In this document: piece by piece, positions 24,092 through 31,234 of the stretch
How positions within the stretch are numbered: the first letter of the stretch is position 1
Layout: every line of letters starts with the position of its first letter
From: a bacterium
GTDB lineage: Bacteria; Myxococcota; UBA727; JAUIJE01
Reading direction: 5' to 3'
Length of the DNA: 64,000 bases
Assembly (NCBI GenBank): GCA_030431455.1
Contig: JAUIJE010000001.1
Coordinates: 496,001 to 560,000 of the forward strand
Program-made: the position numbers and the translations under genes
Notes under the pieces: model-generated
The model's input: the letters and a program-made list of their open reading frames with translations, nothing else
Told to the model about the DNA's origin: nothing
Databases searched by the model: none

Positions 24092-25006
24092 TCAAGTGCC
24101 TACGGAAAGTTGCGGGACGTGGTTCAGCACTGCCAGTGCGACGAAACACACCCCGCCGAAGAGCGCGGAAATCCAGCCCATTCTCACCGCGTTGGTGTGA
24201 TCGGCCGCGCCGGTGTCCTTGCGGACCTGCAGCCACCACCAGCCGACGAAGCCGCCGGGGGCCAAAAAGAGCGCCGTGAGCAGGGCGAGGTGGCCGAGCT
24301 TGTCGATGTGAAAAAAATACGCCGCGACCACGACCCAACCGACGGTGAGCACCGCTTGGCACACCAAGAATGTGCCGTTGTAGCCGAGCAACATCGCGAT
24401 GGTGACGTCGCCGCGGGCCGCGTCCTCCTCGAACTGGTAGACCTGCGACAGCGGGTACGAGCCGGCGACGAGGAAGGTGCAAAAGAGCGCGGGCAGCAGG
24501 ATGTCCAGCGTGCCGACGTGCTGGAGCACGGCGAGGGGGTCGGCGGAGATGCCGACCATGACCATCACGTACGAAAACCCGCCCTGAAAAAACGCGACCC
24601 AGATGTACCCCACGACGGGCATGCCCTTCACCCGCGTCCTGTCGCTGCTGTACGCGCGCGAGGCGAGGATGGTGACGGCGATGAACGCGGTGAAGTAGAG
24701 GTTGACGACGACGGACAACCCCAGCGCGATGGCCTCGAGCCCCCACACCAGCCAGAGCAGGCTGACGTGGACCTCGGGCGGCTTCTCGATGCCGCCGGTG
24801 GGGGCCTCGTCTTTGTCGTAATAGGCGTTGTAGCCAACGCTGGCGGGGAAGATGAGCAGGTGGAGGATGCCCACCGTGAGCAGGATCCGGTCCCAATGCA
24901 GTGCGTCAACCTGGGAAATGGCGAACAGGACCACCGGGGCCACGTGGAGGGTGTTTTTGATCCGCAGGTGGACGAGGTTTTCTCGGAGACGCTGTGACCA
25001 GGTCAT
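24092..25006 (-). CDS. UbiA-family prenyltransferase of unknown substrate
   Basis: A 304-residue membrane protein with eight or nine hydrophobic segments. The first Asp-rich motif is NAYYDKDEAPTGGIEKP and the second, QVYQFEEDAARGDVTIAMLLG, resembles the D-x-R-GK-T-A-LLG loop of MenA. It is clearly distinct from the homogentisate enzyme two genes downstream. It could prenylate another aromatic acid or act as a chlorophyll-synthase-like transferase. It is the first gene of the leftward operon with hppD. Confidence 0.8.
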   Translation of the reverse strand: MTWSQRLRENLVHLRIKNTLHVAPVVLFAISQVDALHWDRILLTVGILHLLIFPASVGYNAYYDKDEAPTGGIEKPPEVHVSLLWLVWGLEAIALGLSVVVNLYFTAFIAVTILASRAYSSDRTRVKGMPVVGYIWVAFFQGGFSYVMVMVGISADPLAVLQHVGTLDILLPALFCTFLVAGSYPLSQVYQFEEDAARGDVTIAMLLGYNGTFLVCQAVLTVGWVVVAAYFFHIDKLGHLALLTALFLAPGGFVGWWWLQVRKDTGAADHTNAVRMGWISALFGGVCFVALAVLNHVPQLSVGT

Positions 25007-25020
25007 GGCGGCCGGGGTCT

Positions 25021-25064
25021 AAGGCTCTGTCGGCGGCTGCGCAATGCGGACAGAGCCTTTTAGT
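25021..25064 (+). terminator. Leader hairpin with a T-rich 3' side
   Basis: An eleven-base perfect stem AAGGCTCTGTC/GACAGAGCCTT with a 17-base loop, followed on the + strand by TTTA. It sits between divergent genes, in the leader of the polyprenyl synthase gene 110 bases downstream, so it may be an attenuator or part of a small RNA rather than an end of a gene. Confidence 0.45.
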
Positions 25065-25173
25065 GGGGAACGATCTGGGCTACAGCCTGACCGCGGTCCA
25101 CTTTGGGCCGCGCCGCCGTCCGGTGGCCGCCGCACCGGCGTCCCGCCGACCGTTGATCGATCCTGGGGAGACC

Positions 25174-26232
25174 ATGGACACTGCTGCTTCGGCCAAAGAC
25201 CGCCTCGACGCCCTGCTGGCCCGCGATGAAGACGCGCTCGCCCGCACCGAGCGCCTGATGGAGCACATGACCGGGGAGCGCGAGCCCCTCGCCACCGTGC
25301 TGCGGCAGCACCTGCGCACCGGGGGCAAACGCATCCGGGCCCGGCTCGCCATCGCCGCCGGCCGCGCGCTCGGCGCCGACCCGGCCCGCCTCATCCCGTG
25401 GGCCGCGGCCTGCGAGATGTTGCACAACGCGACCTTGATCCACGACGACCTGCAGGACGGCGACACCGTGCGCCGGGGCCACCCCACGATCTGGGTCGAG
25501 TACGGCGCCGCGCAGGCGATCAACGCCGGCGACCTCATGCTCATGTTGCCGTTTTTGGCCACCGATCAAGTCGACGCGCCGGCGCGGACCCGGGCCGCGT
25601 TGTCGGCGCTGGTGGCCCGTTCGGCGTGTACGACCGTGCACGGCCAGGCGATGGAGCTGGTGTTGCCCGACGCGGCCCCCGAGGACCTGCATGGGGCTTA
25701 CATCCGCGCCATCGAGGGCAAGACCTCGGCGCTGTTCGGCCTGCCCGTCGAGGGCGCGGCCCTGGTCGCGGGGCGCGACATGGACGCGGTGGCGATCGCC
25801 ACGCCGTTCACGCGGCTGGGCACGTTGTTTCAGTTCCAGGACGACGTGCTCGACCTGTACGGCGAAAAGGGCCGGGCCGAGCGGGGCGCGGACCTCAAAG
25901 AGGGCAAGGTCAGCTCGCTGGTGGTGCACCACCTGCTGCACCACCCGGGCGACCGCGAGTGGCTGTTCGACCTGCTCTCGGCCCCGCGGGAGGAGACCGC
26001 GGAGGACGCGGTCCACGACGCCATCGAACGGTTCCGCACCGGCGGGGCCTTGGGCTCGGTGCTCAAGGAGATGCGCGCCATCGCCGACGCCGTGACCGGT
26101 GACGCCACCCTGGCCGGGATGCCGGACCTGCAAGCCATGGCCACGCTGTTTGTGGAGTTGGTGGTCCAGCCCATCGCCCACCTGTGGAACGAGCCGGCCG
26201 CCCCCGCGCTCAGCCACCCCGCGGCGAACTAA
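25174..26232 (+). CDS. Polyprenyl (geranylgeranyl-type) diphosphate synthase
   Basis: A 352-residue trans-prenyltransferase that lengthens allylic diphosphates with isopentenyl diphosphate. The N-terminal GGKRIRARL, the first Asp-rich motif DDLQD from residue 91, and the second FQDDVLD at 222-227 are all present. Small versus bulky residues before the first motif set chain length; HNATLIHDD here does not decide between C20 and longer products. The start is the ATG at 25174 with GGGGAG upstream. It diverges from the UbiA-hppD operon, so it may supply the side chain for the prenylated homogentisate. Confidence 0.9.
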   Translation: MDTAASAKDRLDALLARDEDALARTERLMEHMTGEREPLATVLRQHLRTGGKRIRARLAIAAGRALGADPARLIPWAAACEMLHNATLIHDDLQDGDTVRRGHPTIWVEYGAAQAINAGDLMLMLPFLATDQVDAPARTRAALSALVARSACTTVHGQAMELVLPDAAPEDLHGAYIRAIEGKTSALFGLPVEGAALVAGRDMDAVAIATPFTRLGTLFQFQDDVLDLYGEKGRAERGADLKEGKVSSLVVHHLLHHPGDREWLFDLLSAPREETAEDAVHDAIERFRTGGALGSVLKEMRAIADAVTGDATLAGMPDLQAMATLFVELVVQPIAHLWNEPAAPALSHPAAN

Positions 26233-26257
26233 AGCGCGCTGGGCCGAACGGCATGGG

Positions 26258-26299
26258 GCCGCCTGATGTAGGTGTTGTGCCACATCGGGCGGCGTTTTT
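26258..26299 (+). terminator. Terminator of the polyprenyl synthase gene
   Basis: Twelve-base stem GCCGCCTGATGT/ACATCGGGCGGC with one G-T pair, a 12-base loop, then GTTTTT. Confidence 0.75.
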
Positions 26300-26524
26300 C
26301 GTGGTGGCGTACACGTCGGCTGATCCGCGCACATCCGCGCGGCCAGCGGGTCTGTCGCGTTCGCGAAAAAAACAATCACATTTTTGAACAACCTCCGGCC
26401 GCCCCGCGACTGATGCAGCCAGAACCCAAGCGGTGCGCTTTCCCCGATCAGTTTGGACCCGCGACACGACCGTCGACGACGGCGAGGGGTCCGTTTGTGC
26501 GCGCGCCAGTGCAGGAGAAGTTTG
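26300..26524. other. Upstream region of the large lipoprotein gene
   Basis: This 225-base stretch has no credible gene. It contains an AT-rich patch around 26367-26390 (a run of A, then CATTTTTGAAC), the likely promoter area for the gene starting at 26525. Confidence 0.4.
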
Positions 26525-28069
26525 ATGAAACGCTTGATGCCCGCTCTGCTCTCTGCCGTTTGTCTCGTGGGGACCGCGTGTCCCACGCCGCAAACCGAGC
26601 CCCCCGGAGACCGTCCCATCGACGTCGTGCCGGTGGACAACCCCGTGACCCAGATCCTCGTCGACGACGACGATTTCGCCACCGCGGCGCTGCCCGGTCC
26701 CCAGACCAAGCACAATCCCATTGGAGGGGATCACGTGCTCTCGATCATGGGGTTTGACGCCGCCGATGACGAAGCCGAACCGGTGGTGGGCGACGTGGTC
26801 GCGACCTTCACCTCACCCCTCATCGCGGTGGACGAGTCCGCCCCCTCGGTGCTCGGCACCGCGGACCTCACCATCGCGGGCGTGACCCGGGCGGTGAGCG
26901 CGCTGTCCTACAGCGGGGTCTACGACGACACCGACCTGGTCTACGCCGCGCTGTTCGATGAGGTCGAGCCTTGGCACTATGTCGTGATCGCGGCCCACGA
27001 GGCGGACCTGGTGGCGGGCGCGACCCTCACCCTCGACGGCACCCAGGCCGCGGCGGTGGTCGTCGACGAAGTGCTCGGCACCGGTCGGGTCACCACCGGC
27101 GGAGAGCTGTCGGTCACCGTGGCCGACGGCGCCAACCTGGCCGGGTCGCTGACCGGCGACACCGTCGAGGTCACCCTCGAGAACTGGCCCCAAGGCTTGT
27201 TCCCGCTGACCTCGGACGGCGAAGAGCTCGAGACCGAAGCCGCCTCGGGCAGCGGCACCTTCAGCGCCGCTTACGACGACGGGACCTGGACCAACTGGGG
27301 CACCGCGTCGGTGGAGGCCACCGCGGGCGCGCTCGCGCTGTCCGCGGCGGTGTCCAATGTCATGGTGTGGGACGGCCAAGCCCAAATCAACCTCGGTGCG
27401 CTGTCCACCGGCAACACCTTCCTCACCCTGCTGGTGCCCGCGGACCAACTCGTGGCCGGCGCCGCGATCGAGCTCTCCGGGTTCGAAAGCGCGGCCTACC
27501 TCTCCGACGTGTACGGCGAGTTCTACGCTTACAGCGGCGGCACCCTCACGGTGGAGAGCGCGGACCTCAGCCTCGGCGGCACCGTCACCGGCAGCGTGGT
27601 GCTGAGCGACACCGCGTACCACGTGCGCACCCCCTGTGACGGCCCCGGTTGTGAAGAGCCGATCGACCCTGAGCAGTGCGTGGGGCTCAATGACATTCCG
27701 GACACCTTCGCGCCGACCGAGGCCTACACCTACGTGGCCGAGGAAGTGGGCGAGCTGCCCGAGGGCTTTGACCGCCTGTTCGTCCTCTACGACACCAACG
27801 GCAGCGACCACTACTTCTACGCCCTCGTGCCCGAGGACGCGACGGTGGCCCCCGGCCTGACCCTGGACCTCACCCCCGCGGACATGGGCGATGGCCACTA
27901 CATGCCGCAAGCGGTGTACGGCGCCGGGGCCTGTGACGAGGTCGTGTTCGTCGAGGGCGGCACCCTGGTCCTCGACGCGGGCCCGGTCAGCGGGGTCCTC
28001 ACCGGCACCTTGACCACCGACGTGGGGGGCGAGACCTTCACGCACACCTTCAGCGTGGTCGAGGGCTGA
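26525..28069 (+). CDS. Large acidic lipoprotein of unknown function
   Basis: A 514-residue protein with a signal peptide and a lipobox-like VGTAC near residue 19. The mature protein is very acidic and beta-rich, with repeated segments such as AAVVVDEVLGTGRVTTGGELSV and GTLVLDAGPVSGVLTGTLT, which recur about three times with the form GGTLTVxxxxxxxGGTVTGSVxL. A short disulfide insert (TPCDGPGCEEPIDPEQC) is near residue 370. No family is recognised; the layout suggests a surface beta-sandwich protein. GCAGGAGAAG lies upstream of the ATG at 26525. Confidence 0.65.
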   Translation: MKRLMPALLSAVCLVGTACPTPQTEPPGDRPIDVVPVDNPVTQILVDDDDFATAALPGPQTKHNPIGGDHVLSIMGFDAADDEAEPVVGDVVATFTSPLIAVDESAPSVLGTADLTIAGVTRAVSALSYSGVYDDTDLVYAALFDEVEPWHYVVIAAHEADLVAGATLTLDGTQAAAVVVDEVLGTGRVTTGGELSVTVADGANLAGSLTGDTVEVTLENWPQGLFPLTSDGEELETEAASGSGTFSAAYDDGTWTNWGTASVEATAGALALSAAVSNVMVWDGQAQINLGALSTGNTFLTLLVPADQLVAGAAIELSGFESAAYLSDVYGEFYAYSGGTLTVESADLSLGGTVTGSVVLSDTAYHVRTPCDGPGCEEPIDPEQCVGLNDIPDTFAPTEAYTYVAEEVGELPEGFDRLFVLYDTNGSDHYFYALVPEDATVAPGLTLDLTPADMGDGHYMPQAVYGAGACDEVVFVEGGTLVLDAGPVSGVLTGTLTTDVGGETFTHTFSVVEG

Positions 28070-28112
28070 GCCCGTCCGGGCTTCGGCCCAAAAACACGGC
28101 GAACGCCAAAGC

Positions 28113-28142
28113 AAAAACGCGCGGGGCAACCCGCGCGTTTTT
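28113..28142 (+). terminator. Rho-independent terminator with GCAA tetraloop
   Basis: Stem AAAAACGCGCGGG/CCCGCGCGTTTTT around GCAA; symmetrical, so it could stop transcription from both sides. Confidence 0.9.
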
Positions 28143-28283
28143 GTGTGGGGGCGATGCCTGGTTCGGTCTGCATCCCGCGCGGATCGCGTGCGCCCGCACA
28201 CGACCAGCGCGACGGGCCGGAGGCCCGTGGAGTGACCGCTCGGGGGTGGGGCCGGACGCGCTGAGCTTGCGAAGCGTGAGGCC

Positions 28284-28306
28284 GAGGGGGAAGGCACTTC
28301 CCCCTC
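28284..28306 (-). other. Hairpin after the FHA gene
   Basis: Perfect nine-base stem GAGGGGGAA/TTCCCCCTC with loop GGCAC just downstream of the FHA stop; it has no T-run, so a role as a terminator is unsure. Confidence 0.4.
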
Positions 28307-28327
28307 AGGAGGGCCCCAAGAGGGAAG

Positions 28328-30145
28328 TCAGTCCACCAGCTCGTGCAGGCGTTGCACCTCGGTGGCCACGCTCAGGTAGACGAACGCGTCCCGGTCGCGG
28401 GTGTGCACCAGCTCGTGTTGGGGGTTTTTGGTCATCGCGCCGCGGAACTGTTTTTCCGCCTCGTGGCGCGCGGCGCTGATCTCTTCATAGAGCGTGCGGG
28501 CGCCCTTGACCTGGTCGAGGAGCAGCGGGTTTTCGGTGAGGGCCTCGTCGATGTCCTGCAACATCTCGGCAAAGTCACTGTAGGACATCGTCGGTTTTTC
28601 ACCGGTGGGCAAGTCGATGGACCCGGACGCCGCGGCCACCGCGGGGGCGCTGTCGCTGTCCCCGTCGTCCTTGGCCGCCTTCTTGTCCTTCTTCTTGTCT
28701 TTCTTTTTGTCCTTCTTCTTGTCCTTTTTCTTGTCCTTGGGCGGGGCCGCGTCCTCGTCCTTCTTGTCCTCGTCGTCCTTTTTGTCCTCGTCGACCTTCT
28801 TGTCTTCGTCCTCGTCCTTTTTGTCTTCGTCTTCGTCCTTCTTGTCCTCGTCTTCGTCCTTTTTGTCTTCGTCCTCGTCCTTCTTGTCTTCGTCCTCGTC
28901 CTTGTCCTCATCGCTGTCGTCGGTGTCGGGGACCTCGACGTCGGGCACGTCGGTGGACGGGCGCGAGCTGAACGAGTGAATGGTGGTGGTGACCACGCTG
29001 GCCAAGGTGCCGAGGATCGCCAACACCCCGAACACGAGGATCACGATCTGGAACCACTTCACCACCCGGAAGTGCACGAACCACTTGTAGGCGACGAACA
29101 ACGTGATCGCGGTGCCCACCAGCTGGAGCAAGGGCCCGAGGGCGGGGATCACCGGGAGGGGGATGGCGCCGAAGATCGCGCCGAGGCCGTTGGGCACCGC
29201 CACCAGCAGGGTCGCGGTGAACACCATGAGGAAGTAGTTGGTGCGGGAGCGCGGGTCGGACTCCCCCTTGAGCAGGTTGATGAACCACTCGAGGATTTTG
29301 TCGCCGAACAGGCCGACGATGACCGCGCCGATCAGGCCGCTGACCGCCCCGATGATCAAGCCGACCACGGCCCCGCCGAGGGCTGCGCCGAAGCCGCCAC
29401 CGCCGATGGCGATCGCGATGGCGCCGCACAGGGTGCCGATCATCGACGAGCCGGCCAGCGCGGGCAGCGCGTAGGCCATCAGCTCGAACTTGCCCTTGGG
29501 GTCGTGTTTTTGTTCGTCGATGCCCGCGGGGATGGCTTTCCACGGGGCCATGGCCAGGTACGGGACCGCGACCATGTAGTAGGCGAACGCTTTGGGCACG
29601 GCGGCGATGAGGTAGGACGCGCCCTTGGACGCGTCGAACTCGTCGGGCTCGTCGGGCATCTCCGCGGCCTCAGGGGGCGCGGTCGCGGCCATGGCGGCGG
29701 CGGGGGCCGCGGGGGGCGGCGGCTCGGCCGCGGGCGGGGGCGGGGCGATGTCGCCCGAGGCCGGGGGCGGGGGGGTGAGATCGCCGGCCGGCGGCGGGGG
29801 GGCGATCTCGCCCGCGCCGGTGTCGAACATCGCGTCCCCCGCGGTCGCGGGGGCGCCGCCCCCGAGGCTGACCACGCGGAACTTGAACCGCGACATCGCG
29901 AACACCATGCCCTCGGTCAGCGGCACTCGCTGGGAGATTTTTTCACGGTCGACGTAGGTGCCGTTGGAGGAGCCCAGGTCCTCGAGGTACCAAATGCCCG
30001 CGTCCTCGTAGATGCGCGCGTGGCGCTTGGACACCGCTTGGTCGCGCAGCGTGATGTCCGCGCTCGACCCCGCGCGGCCAAAGGTGTGGCCCTCGGGGGG
30101 GATTTGCAGGGTTTCGTTTGTCCGGAGGTTCTCAAGCTCGAGCAT
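28328..30145 (-). CDS. FHA-domain membrane protein with charged low-complexity repeats
   Basis: A 605-residue protein. Residues 1-95 form an FHA phosphothreonine-binding domain (HTFGRAGSSADITLRD, VSKRHARIY, LEDLGSSNGTYVD). A Pro-rich linker follows to about 165. The membrane part (about 175-385) is Gly-rich with glycine-zipper segments (FGAALGGAVVGLIIGA). It is followed by an acidic DEDKK repeat block, a basic KKDKKKD block and a helical end (residues 510-605). FHA proteins bind targets of Ser/Thr kinases, so it may be read by the kinases of this genome. It is last in a leftward run after a CheY-like gene. Confidence 0.8.
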   Translation of the reverse strand: MLELENLRTNETLQIPPEGHTFGRAGSSADITLRDQAVSKRHARIYEDAGIWYLEDLGSSNGTYVDREKISQRVPLTEGMVFAMSRFKFRVVSLGGGAPATAGDAMFDTGAGEIAPPPPAGDLTPPPPASGDIAPPPPAAEPPPPAAPAAAMAATAPPEAAEMPDEPDEFDASKGASYLIAAVPKAFAYYMVAVPYLAMAPWKAIPAGIDEQKHDPKGKFELMAYALPALAGSSMIGTLCGAIAIAIGGGGFGAALGGAVVGLIIGAVSGLIGAVIVGLFGDKILEWFINLLKGESDPRSRTNYFLMVFTATLLVAVPNGLGAIFGAIPLPVIPALGPLLQLVGTAITLFVAYKWFVHFRVVKWFQIVILVFGVLAILGTLASVVTTTIHSFSSRPSTDVPDVEVPDTDDSDEDKDEDEDKKDEDEDKKDEDEDKKDEDEDKKDEDEDKKVDEDKKDDEDKKDEDAAPPKDKKKDKKKDKKKDKKKDKKAAKDDGDSDSAPAVAAASGSIDLPTGEKPTMSYSDFAEMLQDIDEALTENPLLLDQVKGARTLYEEISAARHEAEKQFRGAMTKNPQHELVHTRDRDAFVYLSVATEVQRLHELVD

Positions 30146-30229
30146 GCGGCTCCTCGCGGCGGAAAGTGGCCGGCCAACGGCGTGAAGATAGGGGACGAAG
30201 GGGGGTTTTCAAACTTTCCAGGCCCCGCC

Positions 30230-30613
30230 TCATCGGGTGGTGCCCGCGCTGTTCAGCAGCCGGCCCACCAGGTGCAGAAACGGCGTGTGCATGAAGGGTT
30301 TGATCACGTACTCGTCGGCCCCGAGGGCCAAGCCGCGGCGGGCGTCGTCGGCATCGGTGTAGGCGGCTGTAAGCATGATGATGGGGATGTGGCGGGTGGT
30401 GGGGTCGCCTTTGACCCGTTGGCACACCTCGTGACCGTCGATCTTGGGGAGGTTGAGGTCGAGGATGACGAGGTCGGGACGATCCCGCTGAATCGTGGCC
30501 AAGCCGCGCTCGCCGTCACCGGCCGACCCCACGGTGTGGCCGGCTTTCTTGAGCAGCTTCTGCACCATGTTCACGATGTCTTGGTTGTCGTCGATGATGA
30601 CGATGTGGGCCAT
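30230..30613 (-). CDS. Stand-alone response regulator receiver protein
   Basis: A 127-residue CheY-like protein. The acidic pair is Asp8-Asp9, the phosphorylation site Asp52 (ILDLNLP), with Thr82 and Lys105 completing the switch; IIMLTAAYT and ADEYVIKPF are classic. There is no output domain, so it works by protein contact. No histidine kinase is adjacent. It lies between the DUF2505 gene (40-base gap) and the FHA gene (84-base gap) in the same direction. Confidence 0.92.
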   Translation of the reverse strand: MAHIVIIDDNQDIVNMVQKLLKKAGHTVGSAGDGERGLATIQRDRPDLVILDLNLPKIDGHEVCQRVKGDPTTRHIPIIMLTAAYTDADDARRGLALGADEYVIKPFMHTPFLHLVGRLLNSAGTTR

Positions 30614-30653
30614 GACGCTCCCCGGGGCAACGACGAATTATCGACGAGAACGC

Positions 30654-31166
30654 TCAAGCGTTGCCGGTGTGTTTGGCCTCGTCGATCCACTTTTGGGTGA
30701 AGCGCGCGGCGTCCTGGTAGGACTTCTCGACGTCGGCCACGATGAACTTCTCGATCACCCCGCCGATGCCGAGCACCTTCACCTTGATGTCACCCTCGAC
30801 GACGCGTCGCACGCCACCGCTGGCGTCGGCGAACGAAAATGTGCCCTTGGTGTCGACCTTGCTCGCCAACACCGACGGGATTGTCTCCCACGTCCCCTTG
30901 AACGAGCCGAAGTCGTAGCGGAGGTGTTCTTCGTAATCGAGCCGATCGGTCTTGAGCACCTTTTGCACCGGCTTGGGGATTTCGCGGTCGGGGCCGACCT
31001 TGACCACGCGGTGAATGCGCGCGTCGGTGCGATCGATTTTTTGCACGTCGCGGGTGAGCTTCACCGCGTCGCAGAGGGCTTGGTTGAACGTCTCGTCGAA
31101 GTAGAGCTGTTCATATTCGGCCAACGAGATGCCGCGAAAAACGTGTTCGACGCGAAAGTGAGCCAT
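30654..31166 (-). CDS. DUF2505 (START-like) protein
   Basis: A 170-residue soluble protein with the DUF2505 pattern: FRVEHVFRGISLAEYEQLYFDETFN at the start, a middle of antiparallel strands (IHRVVKVGP, LDYEEHLRYDF), and a long C-terminal helix (VADVEKSYQDAARFTQKWIDEA). The family has the START-like helix-grip fold and probably binds a lipid. GGAGGGG lies upstream of the ATG. It follows the giant DUF4215 gene by 68 bases. Confidence 0.8.
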   Translation of the reverse strand: MAHFRVEHVFRGISLAEYEQLYFDETFNQALCDAVKLTRDVQKIDRTDARIHRVVKVGPDREIPKPVQKVLKTDRLDYEEHLRYDFGSFKGTWETIPSVLASKVDTKGTFSFADASGGVRRVVEGDIKVKVLGIGGVIEKFIVADVEKSYQDAARFTQKWIDEAKHTGNA

Positions 31167-31234
31167 AGCCCCTCCTTGCGGGGGTCATGGCACAAAACCC
31201 GGGCGGGGAGAAGGCTTGCCGGGCGGGGCGCGGC

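Noticed and set aside
22051-24279. A 742-codon + strand open frame over the HPT-like and HPPD genes
   Set aside because: Both real enzymes on the - strand have full motifs. The + frame gives a His/Arg/Asp-rich product crossing two genes.
28343-30700. A 785-codon + strand open frame opposite the FHA and receiver genes
   Set aside because: It is a mirror of the FHA gene; the charged repeats appear as Val/Leu/Phe runs without any domain.
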